Shown here in pieces: positions 27,042 to 34,988 of a stretch of DNA of 64,000 nucleotides. The stretch's first letter is position 1. Each line of letters opens with the position of its first letter. Origin of the DNA: Acidithiobacillus sp. YTS05 (GTDB lineage Bacteria > Pseudomonadota > Gammaproteobacteria > Acidithiobacillales > Acidithiobacillaceae); assembly GCF_024396695.1 (NCBI RefSeq), contig NZ_CP094359.1, positions 1,364,001-1,428,000 of the forward strand. The letters run 5' to 3'. The position numbers and the translations under genes were made by a program. A model generated the notes under the pieces. It saw only the letters and a program-made list of their open reading frames with translations, had not been told where the DNA came from and did not search any database.

Positions 27042-29903
27042 ATGATACGGGTCAAGCCTATCAAAAGCAGTGGCGGTGCGGCAGGGGTTGCGAACTATCT
27101 GCGCAATGAACGCCCGAGCGAGTCGGCAGAACAGGCGGTTGGTTATTATAGCGAGCGTGGCGGGGCGCCCTCCTTTTGGGCGGGCCGTGGTGCGGAAGCC
27201 CTGGGTCTGTCTGGAGCCGTGGATGCCGACCAGTTCCAGGCGCTACTGGAAGGCAAGCTGCCGGATGGAACGGATTTGGCGGGCCGGCACCAAAATCGTC
27301 GCATGGGCGACGGGTACGTCATCAGTGCTCCCAAATCGGTATCCATTATGGCCTGCGAGGATGAGCGCTGGAAAGTATGGCACGACGAGGGGGTCAAGGC
27401 CGCAGTTGCGTTTCTGCAGGAACGCATGGTCTATGCTCGTCTTGGCAAGGGCGGCAGGGTATCGGAGTACAACGGGGACATCATCGCCGCCGTGCATCGG
27501 CATGAGGATGCACGTCCAGTCGATGGGCTGGTAGATATGGACCTGCATAGCCATGTGACGGTTCTCAACGCCATGCGGCGGTCCGATGGAAATTGGACCA
27601 GCATCAACAACGACCAGGGCGTCGATTGTGAACTCCAGAAAGAGGCTGACGCCATTTATCTGGCCACCATGGCCCGATTAGCCGTAGAGCATGGTTATGA
27701 ACTGGAGCAAAGTGCCACCGGTTTTGAAGTGGCGGGCATTACCCGAGACCAGATCGAGGCATTCAGTCGGCGGCGGGGGCAAATCCAGGCGGACCTGGCC
27801 GACAAGGGCGGCATCGAGGGCGCCAGCGTCGCGCAACGGGACGCGGCCTGGTCCGCCACCCGCGCCGAGAAACGACAACTGAGCCAAGCGGAACAACGTT
27901 GGGAGTGGCGGCAACGGCTGCGGGAGGCCAAGGTCCCCACCCACAACCTACTGGTGAGGAGCATGGAGCGAGCCAAGCAGCCTGAAACGCCTCACCCAGA
28001 CCGGGCAGCGATAGCCGTGCAACGGGCGCTGGATCATTGCAGTGAACACGATACGGTATTTTCGGCGTCGGCCGTCCGGGCCGAGGCTCTGCGCCAGGGC
28101 ATGGCAGAAGGTATTCTCATCGAGGCTATCGATGCTGCCCTGCATTCGACCCCAGAACTGCTGGATGGTGGAGCAGTGGATCGGGACGGAACCAACAAGA
28201 TGCGTAAGATGCACACCACCACGCGGGCCGTTGAGGAAGAACTGGCGATCCTGACCATTGCTACCCAGAGCCAGACCAAAGCTCTGCACTCCCCGGACGC
28301 CGTGTCGGCGCTGCTGAAGCAAAGACAGCACGCGCAGGGCTGGAACTATTCCGATGGGCAGGTTGAGGCCATACAGATGGCCCTCACCGGCAGGGAACAA
28401 CATCAGGGTATTGTGGGTGCGGCCGGTGCGGGGAAAACCACGAGTATGGCCGTCATCGTGGATCAGTATCGGCAAGCGGGCTATGCCGTGGTGGGACTCG
28501 CTCCCTCGGCCAAAGCTGCAGCAGAGCTGCAATCCGCTGGCTGTACTACGCAGACTCTGGAATCGTTCCTGCGCAGCAAGCCGACAGAGGCGCCCGGCAA
28601 GACCCTCTACATTCTGGATGAAGCGGGCATGGTGTCCCGCCAGGACCTGCTGCGATTTTATCGGCGCGCAGAACAGGATGGGGCGCGGACACTGGCCGTG
28701 GGCGACCCCAAGCAATTACAAGCCGTGCAGGCCGGTAATCCCTTCGAGCAGCTGTTACGGTGTAACGAGTTCCGTCAGGCCGGCATCTCCAAGATCAACC
28801 GGCAGAAGGACAAGGCGCTATTGGCGATTGCCGAGGCCTTCGCCAGCGGAGACGCAGAGAAAGGATTGCGACTTGCCGATCCATATATGCGGGAAGTCCC
28901 CATGAGCGATCCCGTGCCGGGTCAAAAGAAGCTCGACAAAACCATCAAGCAGGAGCTATTGGCGAGAGCCGCTGCCAAATCCTACCTTCGGCTGTCTCCC
29001 GAGGACCGAGGGCAAACCCTGGTCCTCGCAGCCAGCAATGGCACCAGACAGATCGCCAATGAGGAGATCCGCAAGGGCCTGATTGATCGTGGCGAACTGG
29101 GCCAAGAATCCGTAATGATCACCGCGCTCGACAAAGTCAGCCTGAGTGCAACCCATCAGAGGCAGGCAGCATTCTATCAGCCAGGGCAAGTGGTGGAGCT
29201 TGGCCGAGAGGAGCAAGGTGTCGGCGATCGCGGCACCCGCTGGAAGATTGTGGGAACCGAAAAGGGAAAGCTGAAAATAGTCCCACTACTCGATGAGGGA
29301 AAAGCGCCGGTGAACCTCACGCCATCCACAAAACTGCAATTGTACAACGTGCGCCTAATGGTATTGCGCCAAGGTGACAAGGTCCTGTTCCGAAAGAACG
29401 ACAAGACCCGGGATATCGACCTGCGCAACGGCGATGATGCTGTCATTGCAATAAAGGATGGGAAAGCGTTCGCCAATATGAGCGACGGAAGATCGGTAGA
29501 ACTGAAGACAGAGGAGGTTATGGATTACGGATACTGCCGAACCGTGCATGCCTCGCAGGGGGCGACGGTCGATCGTGCCATCGTCATTGCCGAAAAGACA
29601 AAAGCCGGAGCAAATCTCGGATACGTCGCTTTGAGCCGAGAAAAGCACCATCTGGAAATCCTTACCGATGACAAGGAAAGGCTGGCAGAGAGTTGGGGCA
29701 AATACGTCCATCAGGAATCTGCGCGGGATGCGGCCATGCGCGGTACTATCCAGGCAACCAGACAAGAAAACCGGGAAGCCCAATCGGTCCAACGTGCATG
29801 CGCGGAAGAAAAACGCCACCGCGACCTCCTGAAAAAAGAGCGAATCTTCTGGCCTGCCGAACAGAAACGCAGCCAAGAGCGAGACCAAGGAATGGCCCGC
29901 TAA
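27042..29903 (+). CDS. MobF-family relaxase with RecD-like helicase domain (TrwC/TraI type)
   Basis: About 953 residues from the ATG at 27042, which follows TTGGGGTGG. The N-terminal TrwC relaxase domain has candidate catalytic tyrosines (Tyr19, Tyr35, Tyr36), the family segment FWAGRGAEALGLSG and the metal-binding His cluster in MDLHSHVTVLNAM. The second half is a superfamily 1 helicase with Walker A GAAGAGKTTSM and LDEAG as Walker B. Such proteins nick oriT and unwind the transferred strand. It is the only transfer enzyme seen in the element, with no coupling protein beside it. Confidence 0.93.
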   Translation: MIRVKPIKSSGGAAGVANYLRNERPSESAEQAVGYYSERGGAPSFWAGRGAEALGLSGAVDADQFQALLEGKLPDGTDLAGRHQNRRMGDGYVISAPKSVSIMACEDERWKVWHDEGVKAAVAFLQERMVYARLGKGGRVSEYNGDIIAAVHRHEDARPVDGLVDMDLHSHVTVLNAMRRSDGNWTSINNDQGVDCELQKEADAIYLATMARLAVEHGYELEQSATGFEVAGITRDQIEAFSRRRGQIQADLADKGGIEGASVAQRDAAWSATRAEKRQLSQAEQRWEWRQRLREAKVPTHNLLVRSMERAKQPETPHPDRAAIAVQRALDHCSEHDTVFSASAVRAEALRQGMAEGILIEAIDAALHSTPELLDGGAVDRDGTNKMRKMHTTTRAVEEELAILTIATQSQTKALHSPDAVSALLKQRQHAQGWNYSDGQVEAIQMALTGREQHQGIVGAAGAGKTTSMAVIVDQYRQAGYAVVGLAPSAKAAAELQSAGCTTQTLESFLRSKPTEAPGKTLYILDEAGMVSRQDLLRFYRRAEQDGARTLAVGDPKQLQAVQAGNPFEQLLRCNEFRQAGISKINRQKDKALLAIAEAFASGDAEKGLRLADPYMREVPMSDPVPGQKKLDKTIKQELLARAAAKSYLRLSPEDRGQTLVLAASNGTRQIANEEIRKGLIDRGELGQESVMITALDKVSLSATHQRQAAFYQPGQVVELGREEQGVGDRGTRWKIVGTEKGKLKIVPLLDEGKAPVNLTPSTKLQLYNVRLMVLRQGDKVLFRKNDKTRDIDLRNGDDAVIAIKDGKAFANMSDGRSVELKTEEVMDYGYCRTVHASQGATVDRAIVIAEKTKAGANLGYVALSREKHHLEILTDDKERLAESWGKYVHQESARDAAMRGTIQATRQENREAQSVQRACAEEKRHRDLLKKERIFWPAEQKRSQERDQGMAR

Positions 29904-30183
29904 CCGCCAACACCACGGCCACGTCTAACCACCAGAGTCTAGAACCGTCGACCAGCCGGTATCAGCCAGCATGTCAACGACGCCGGAATCGGCACAGCGG
30001 ATCGGCGAGTTGGCTCGGCAGCACAAGCGCAATCGGAGCGTACCCAACACGGTGCGTTTGTGCGGATAAAAGCCTACCCGAAGGGTGGGCGTAAACAAAC
30101 GAGAATATACGCATGGGTGCAGTATTTACACGGCAAAGCGTGTGAATAGCCATTCGTTATGGAGCATTCCCGTGTCACTCCGT

Positions 30184-30217
30184 GTCAACCAAAAATCAAA
30201 CCGTGTTTTTGGTTGAC
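30184..30217. repeat. Perfect 12-base inverted repeat with 10-base spacer
   Basis: GTCAACCAAAAA (30184-30195) and TTTTTGGTTGAC (30206-30217). It overlaps the -35-like TTGACA of the shared control motif, so it may be an operator, a terminator for the relaxase transcript, or part of oriT. Confidence 0.7.
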
Positions 30218-30231
30218 ATTCCGCCAGCTAT
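30213..30231 (+). promoter_or_regulatory. Shared control motif upstream of the Stb-like operon
   Basis: TTGACATTCCGCCAGCTAT, 16 of 19 identical to 26991-27009 upstream of the relaxase. Confidence 0.45.
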
Positions 30232-30288
30232 GGGCAAGAGGCGCAAATCAGGCACAGGGCACTGATGCCTCTTTTAGGAGGACACAGT

Positions 30289-30600
30289 ATGGCGCGAACG
30301 CTAACAGCAAAGGTGCTTCCCTACCTCGAAGCCATTGAGGCGGCGCACCGATCTGGCGAATCGTGGAAGGATATTTGTGCACTGGTGGAAGCGGCCATAG
30401 ACGCACGTTTCGGATCGCCAATTTGTTTCGGCAACGCGGTCCGGCGGGCACGCAAAGGAGTGGACGATGGGCGACTGTGGGTCGAGCAACGGCCCTTGCC
30501 CGGTATGGCGCCAAAGCCTGTTGGCTTACCCCAATTCCAAAAAACAACAGAGCCGCATGAACCCCGTAAATCACTCTCCATTGATCTGGATAAACTGTAA
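30289..30600 (+). CDS. Small protein of unknown function, first gene of the Stb-like operon
   Basis: About 103 residues; the ATG at 30289 follows TTAGGAGG, a near-perfect ribosome binding site. It is mostly helical with a basic central stretch (NAVRRARKG) and a Pro-rich C-terminus. In R388-type plasmids the first stb gene encodes a small DNA-binding protein, so a DNA-binding role in segregation or relaxosome function is a reasonable inference from position; I do not recognise the sequence family. Confidence 0.7.
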   Translation: MARTLTAKVLPYLEAIEAAHRSGESWKDICALVEAAIDARFGSPICFGNAVRRARKGVDDGRLWVEQRPLPGMAPKPVGLPQFQKTTEPHEPRKSLSIDLDKL

Positions 30601-30611
30601 AGGAGGTTTCC

Positions 30612-31328
30612 ATGAAACATCTGGTAATTAGCCATGGCGACAAGGGCGGCGTTGGAAAAAGCATCTTTTCCATGCTTGCAGTAGAATTCGGATTGTTCGT
30701 TGGACGGAACGTCGCGATTGTGGAGGGCGATACCAAAATCGGGGATGTGAAGGAACGGTACGAAAATGTGGTCTCCGTTTTGTCGGTAAATTTGGATAAA
30801 AGCGGCAAGGATGCCGAGAACGCGATCGCCACCTTATTTGGCCACCTGGAAGCGCTGGAAAGCGATTTTGTGGTGATGAACGCGCCGGCTAATGCGCACA
30901 AGGCCCTGGACTCTTACGCGGAGCTTATTGTACCGGTTGCGCGGGAGTTGGGATTTAAAATTTGCGTAGCGTGGATGGTCGGGCGGGAATCCAGCAGCGC
31001 CACCCTCGCAAACGAATCCATGATTTGCCAGGCAGCGGATCGCAAAATCGCCGTCGTCAATCGCCACGAATCGGATTATGACCGGGATTATTATTGGTTC
31101 ACTGTTCCGCAATACAAGGATGCCTGGATCGCTTCGGGCGGTTTGACCGGAGAAATCCCTGAACTGGCCTCCCGGGTAGGGGCGAGGGTCAAGGAATACC
31201 AGGGCCGGTCGTTTGCCTCGCTGGCTGGCCCGGAGAGCCCATTGTTTATTGTAGAGCGGCAGATCATCAAGAACTGGCTACGAAAGTCCTGGCAAGAGTC
31301 CATGATCCCATTGATAGAGGGGGAATGA
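30612..31328 (+). CDS. stbB: StbB-like ParA-family P-loop ATPase
   Basis: A 238-residue P-loop NTPase. The deviant Walker A of the MinD/ParA group is visible as SHGDKGGVGKSIFSM, and VAIVEGDTKIGDV corresponds to the following strand with the conserved acidic residue. StbB of R388 affects plasmid positioning and conjugation, and its genes sit next to the relaxase region as here. The ATG has AAAGGAGG upstream and the next gene starts three bases after its stop. Confidence 0.75.
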   Translation: MKHLVISHGDKGGVGKSIFSMLAVEFGLFVGRNVAIVEGDTKIGDVKERYENVVSVLSVNLDKSGKDAENAIATLFGHLEALESDFVVMNAPANAHKALDSYAELIVPVARELGFKICVAWMVGRESSSATLANESMICQAADRKIAVVNRHESDYDRDYYWFTVPQYKDAWIASGGLTGEIPELASRVGARVKEYQGRSFASLAGPESPLFIVERQIIKNWLRKSWQESMIPLIEGE

Positions 31329-31331
31329 ATC

Positions 31332-32111
31332 ATGACTGTTGTGACCGAGAAGAAAACGCCCAACACGGAACCCATGCCGCAGGCGGTGAAGGGCATCGAT
31401 GCAGATGACCTCAGCGGATTCATCGGCTGGTCAACCCGCTTTCGGATCGGCCCCGACGATCCCCTATGGGGTACTGTGCTCGCGACAAGGATCTCCTACC
31501 AGGCGGCGACCGTGTCCATGGCGGCGGCAGCCGATCTGTCGGTCCAGGTAGCCAAAATCCCCGATATCATCTTTCAAGGAGCGAATCGGGCGGCCAACGA
31601 GGTGACGGCGAGCATTGCCGGGCAATCCGATGCCTTTGCGTCGCGGCTCGAGGCGGGCGGGAGAAAATTCGCTCGGAACTTTTACGCGGAGGTGGAGCCC
31701 TTGCTCGACCAGTCGATGGATAAAGGTAAAGGCACTCTGGAAAAGGCCTTGCAGAGCGGTAGCCTCAAGTTGGAGAAAGCAGAGCAGGCGCTCGCGTCCA
31801 AGCTTTCAGGAGAGGCTATACAACGCTATATCCAGGGTGCAAAGCAGGAAGCGCTGGCCAACTTCACCGACGAGGCGAGGAAAGCTGCCCAAGCGGCCGT
31901 GCGGGCAGATCTTACTTGGTCTTACGCGGTCACTGGGGCGGTGATTCTGGTGCTGATCCTGACCGGCTGGATCGCTAATGACGTCTACCTGCATGCCACC
32001 GATCGGATCGCACCTGAACCCATTCAGCAGTACACCAATGGTCAGCGGTATTGCCATCAAGCTGGACCAGACTATGTGTGCGTGCTCACCAAGGCGCCAC
32101 CGCGATCTTGA
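31332..32111 (+). CDS. Membrane-anchored protein of the Stb-like operon
   Basis: A 259-residue protein: a soluble, Ala-rich helical body of about 195 residues, one clear transmembrane helix near 200-220 (AVTGAVILVLILTGWIA) and a short C-terminal tail with two cysteines (CHQAGPDYVC) predicted outside the cytoplasm. The long Ala/Glu/Lys helices look like a coiled coil. Position after the ParA-like gene suggests it tethers or senses the element's mobilization or segregation complex at the membrane. No named family recognised. Confidence 0.65.
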   Translation: MTVVTEKKTPNTEPMPQAVKGIDADDLSGFIGWSTRFRIGPDDPLWGTVLATRISYQAATVSMAAAADLSVQVAKIPDIIFQGANRAANEVTASIAGQSDAFASRLEAGGRKFARNFYAEVEPLLDQSMDKGKGTLEKALQSGSLKLEKAEQALASKLSGEAIQRYIQGAKQEALANFTDEARKAAQAAVRADLTWSYAVTGAVILVLILTGWIANDVYLHATDRIAPEPIQQYTNGQRYCHQAGPDYVCVLTKAPPRS

Positions 32112-32142
32112 ATCTGTACCATCCAGTTCAGTCCTCCTCGGC

Positions 32143-32170
32143 CAGGCCCGGTTCCCTGCCGGGTCTTTCA
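32143..32170 (+). terminator. Intrinsic terminator of the Stb-like operon
   Basis: GGCCCGG and CCGGGTC form a stem about TTCCCTG, followed by a TTTC run, 30 bases after the last stop. Confidence 0.55.
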
Positions 32171-32572
32171 TATTGTGACAGATTCAGTGATTGGCCTCCG
32201 GCAAGTGTACGCGGGCGACAATCACCACCCACAAGACATTGCAGACGATGCAACTTTATATTAACGTTGGGCCCTGTGACTGAGACTTGCTAATGTCGTG
32301 AGGTTGACGCGATCTCAAAGGGCGGAAAAAGACTGATTGCGGTCATACAGCAGCGGAAAGCAAATGACCCCAAGCAGTCATTCCAGCTGGGCGTTGTCAG
32401 CGCCCGGAGTTCGGCCAATCCGGCCGTTAGCGCAATGCGCTGAATTTGGCCGCATCCCCTCGACTACCTGCCGTTCGGTCTTTGAATGCGGCCACTGGAC
32501 CGAAATCCGGGCTCTGAAGCATTCCGCATTTGCGGCCATCGCCCAGTTGCAGAAAGCATCGTACGTCAGCCT
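32171..32572. other. Gene-free region
   Basis: About 400 bases between two converging operons. I see no gene with a plausible start and family signature, and no strong repeats. Confidence 0.5.
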
Positions 32573-33004
32573 CTATTCCACACAGCAGAACACCGGACCA
32601 CGGCCTGAACTCGGTACCAATTCGACATGCAAATTTTTTCGCCCGACGATAACTGCAAGCACAGGCCTCTTGTCCCGACGCTTCGCTGACAAGAGCTTCC
32701 ATTCCGATCTATCGAGACCAGAAGGATGGGGATCGTCTTCCACATGGGTATGCCATTCGCCCAGATAGCGAACGGTTCCCTGACTCTCTGCCCATCGAGA
32801 CACAGCGATTGCTTCGTGGCCAAACGGCATTCGCTCGAACAGGTAGCGAAGCCTTTTGTCATGTGGCGTAGGTTCCGTCGCTTGCTCGATGAGCATATGG
32901 GATCCATGAACCGAGCCGAGAAGAAGCCCACCAGCTTCGCAGTCAGCATCACTAGCCTGAACGTATAGACAGAACACCTCCAGCGTGGCCTTTGAGAAAT
33001 GCAA
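32573..33004 (-). CDS. Orphan JAMM/MPN metalloprotease, VC0181 (CBASS Cap3-like) family
   Basis: A JAB-domain isopeptidase-like protein. Counting from the longest open start (33097), the zinc site is Glu54 in EAGGLLLG, His116 and His118 in EWHTHVE, Ser126 and Asp129, the full E...HxHx7SxxD pattern. I prefer a TTG start at about 33004, since AGGAGG lies just before it and family members begin near this point. Relatives are Cap3 of CBASS operons, which remove a conjugated nucleotidyltransferase, but no E1, E2 or nucleotidyltransferase lies beside it. It could be a CBASS remnant or act with the Bil operon 5 kb away. Confidence 0.78.
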   Translation of the reverse strand: MHFSKATLEVFCLYVQASDADCEAGGLLLGSVHGSHMLIEQATEPTPHDKRLRYLFERMPFGHEAIAVSRWAESQGTVRYLGEWHTHVEDDPHPSGLDRSEWKLLSAKRRDKRPVLAVIVGRKNLHVELVPSSGRGPVFCCVE

Positions 33005-33228
33005 CAACGTCCTCCTGTCGTGTTGGTAGCCCAGGAACTCATGAATTGCATACAGGGCACTCCCGGTCCCGCAACGGATCGCAATCGGGCGTGGCAAGCT
33101 GATGGGTATGGTCGGTCAGTCGAGTTCGCAACGCGGGGGAATGGATGCCGTTGACCCAATCAAAGGCCGCGATAGCCACCCCCTGACAGGGCGAGCACAT
33201 GGTAGGTAGGAATGCCCGTCATGGTGCT

Positions 33229-33438
33229 TCAGCCCATCGGCGGGAAGGGATCGTTGCCTTGGCTGTCCTTGTCCGGACGATGGATGACGAGTTCGGACTG
33301 CTGGTTGCGTGCGACATCCCTCGCCGCGTCAATGGCCTGTTGCTGCGTGTCGTGCATGGAGGTCGCCCGTTGATTGCCGACTCCCTTGACGGTCCAATCG
33401 TCCTGATGAGGAACAACGTGCTGATTCTTGCCTGCCAT
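33229..33438 (-). CDS. DUF2188 domain protein
   Basis: A 69-residue protein matching the short DUF2188 fold: HVVPHQDDWTVKGVGNQRA at the start, then an AIDAARDVARNQQSELVIHR helix-strand unit and the GNDPFPP tail. The function of the family is unknown; members are common on mobile elements. It shares the minus strand with the JAMM gene but a 200-base gap separates them. Confidence 0.8.
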   Translation of the reverse strand: MAGKNQHVVPHQDDWTVKGVGNQRATSMHDTQQQAIDAARDVARNQQSELVIHRPDKDSQGNDPFPPMG

Positions 33439-33586
33439 GATGGCTCTCCTACAGTGGAACTATCGAAGTCCCAGCCGCTCCGGCTGGGTTGTCAATGATC
33501 GCCTGCTGTAGCACAATTGGTTGCTCACGCAGACAACAGGTAAGGCTATGCCAATCCGACCTAGTGAAGGTGTAAAACCTACATCC

Positions 33587-33604
33587 GTTGTCTGTATGGA
33601 CAAC
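33587..33604. promoter_or_regulatory. Candidate operator (palindrome) upstream of the XRE gene
   Basis: GTTGTC-TGTATG-GACAAC, a perfect 6-base inverted repeat with a 6-base spacer, 120 bases before the XRE start. A related GACAAC occurs near 33532. Suitable size for a dimeric XRE repressor. Confidence 0.45.
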
Positions 33605-33726
33605 AATGTACCAGAGCACGTACGCCGGTGCAACTGGGTGCGGCGTGCGCCTTTGAACATCAACCGACTGGGGAGAGGCACCAGAGACCTTGGCCCTTCT
33701 TCCCGCAATCGCAAGGATCAGAACTC

Positions 33727-34116
33727 ATGCCGCAGACAGGCCTAGGCGTCGCCCTCAAGACGCTACGCGAACGCAGAACCCTTTCCCTGCGTGAGATCGG
33801 CCAGCTATCGTCAATTGATCATGCTTATGTCCACCGCCTCGAAACAGGCGAGAAGACAAACCCATCCAAAGACCTGGTTGAGAAGCTTCTGAAGGTTCTC
33901 AAGCCGAGAGAAAGGGATACAGCACTTGTAATGTGGCTGGCTGACCACGCTGACGCTGATCCCAGCCTTGTTGAATTCGTGCTGCAAGACCCCTCAATCA
34001 GCATTGATGTATTTTCGGCCGCAGCTGGAGTCAGGCATCGGGGAAATGCAAGGCCTGACCCCGCGAAGCTCATCGCCCGAATAAAAAAGGCCTTCGACGA
34101 CGACGAGGACGACTGA
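33727..34116 (+). CDS. XRE-family transcriptional regulator
   Basis: A 129-residue protein with an N-terminal helix-turn-helix (about residues 6-60: ALKTLRERRTLSLREIGQLS and HAYVHRLETGEK) and an acidic C-terminus. The start at 33727 is the first methionine of the domain. The ImmA/IrrE protease gene begins 3 bases downstream, so the pair is a repressor plus its cleaving protease, as in ICEBs1 ImmR/ImmA. It may control genes of this element under stress. Confidence 0.85.
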   Translation: MPQTGLGVALKTLRERRTLSLREIGQLSSIDHAYVHRLETGEKTNPSKDLVEKLLKVLKPRERDTALVMWLADHADADPSLVEFVLQDPSISIDVFSAAAGVRHRGNARPDPAKLIARIKKAFDDDEDD

Positions 34117-34118
34117 AC

Positions 34119-34988
34119 ATGGACGAGGCGGATGTCAGGCAGAGAGCACGCGCATTTGTCGCGAGAGTCGATGTTTCGATCATCCGAGAAGACCTGTCCC
34201 CGTATGTGACCACGGCTAACGCCAAGGTCAAGAAGGATGAGCTTGGCGAGGGGGAGTCTGGCTATACCGTTACCATGCCGAACGGGAAGCACATCATCAC
34301 TGTGAATTCGCTGGAAACCGAAGAACGCCAGCGCTTCACTGTCTGCCACGAAATAGCTCATATCGTGCTCGGCTTGGAATCAAGTCACGACGAGGTGCCG
34401 TCATGGTCCTATGCAAAGCGACATCCGAACGAGATCGCCTGCGACACGTTTGCCGCTGAACTGCTGATGCCCTATCAGCAATGGCTCTCCGCTGTTCCCA
34501 AGGAAGAGCCCTCCCCGGAGCTCATCCAACACATGGCCGACTTGTTTGGCACATCATTCCCCGCAGCGGCGTCAAGATTCGCCAGCCTTAGCGATATGCC
34601 ATGCGCGTTCGTCACCATGGAGCGCGGTGCGGTGCGGTATGCCGCACGCTCCACGGCCTTGCGGCAAGCAGGGGCCTGGATATCTCCCAGGTCGGTAATT
34701 CCAGCAGGCTCCGTGGCTCACCGAATCCGCACTTCAGGGAATAGCGCCACTGAGACGGGAGAAGTTTCACAGGACGTCTGGTTCGATAACTGGGAAAAGG
34801 GCCTAGACCTCTGGGAAATAGCAAGGCACTACCAGCGCACCGATACCACCATCTCCTTGCTATGGTTCGACAGTGACGATTTACCAGAAGTTGAAATTAC
34901 TCGTTTTGGGCAACGTCTTGAAGACAACGGAGGATTGGCTGAACTGACGGGAGAACTCCCTTGGCCTGGTCGACGGAAGCGACGTTAG
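34119..34988 (+). CDS. ImmA/IrrE-family zinc metallopeptidase
   Basis: A 289-residue protein with the zinc-binding HEXXH motif in TVCHEIAHIVLGLE and a downstream glutamate region (CDTFAAELLMP). Members cleave XRE-type repressors to switch on genes after DNA damage or other stress. Paired with the XRE gene immediately upstream. Its stop overlaps the left end of a decayed polymerase-like gene, suggesting the pair was inserted into that gene. Confidence 0.88.
   Translation: MDEADVRQRARAFVARVDVSIIREDLSPYVTTANAKVKKDELGEGESGYTVTMPNGKHIITVNSLETEERQRFTVCHEIAHIVLGLESSHDEVPSWSYAKRHPNEIACDTFAAELLMPYQQWLSAVPKEEPSPELIQHMADLFGTSFPAAASRFASLSDMPCAFVTMERGAVRYAARSTALRQAGAWISPRSVIPAGSVAHRIRTSGNSATETGEVSQDVWFDNWEKGLDLWEIARHYQRTDTTISLLWFDSDDLPEVEITRFGQRLEDNGGLAELTGELPWPGRRKRR

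Larger units (their letters stand above)
29904..30288. other. Intergenic region between relaxase and Stb-like operon; candidate oriT
   Basis: About 385 bases with no supported gene. It contains a hairpin GCCTACCC/GGGTGGGC near 30072-30091, an imperfect repeat TTACACG/CGTGTGAA near 30123-30144, and the strong inverted repeat at 30184-30217. In R388-like plasmids oriT lies beside the stb operon, so this is the best place to seek it. I found no recognisable MobF nic consensus, hence low confidence. Confidence 0.35.

Noticed and set aside
32337..32768. A 143-codon + strand frame opposite the JAMM gene
   Set aside because: It overlaps the JAMM coding region on the other strand and lacks protein-like motifs.
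32573..33004. Complete CBASS operon around the JAMM gene
   Set aside because: No nucleotidyltransferase, effector or E1-E2 fusion lies within several kilobases on either strand.
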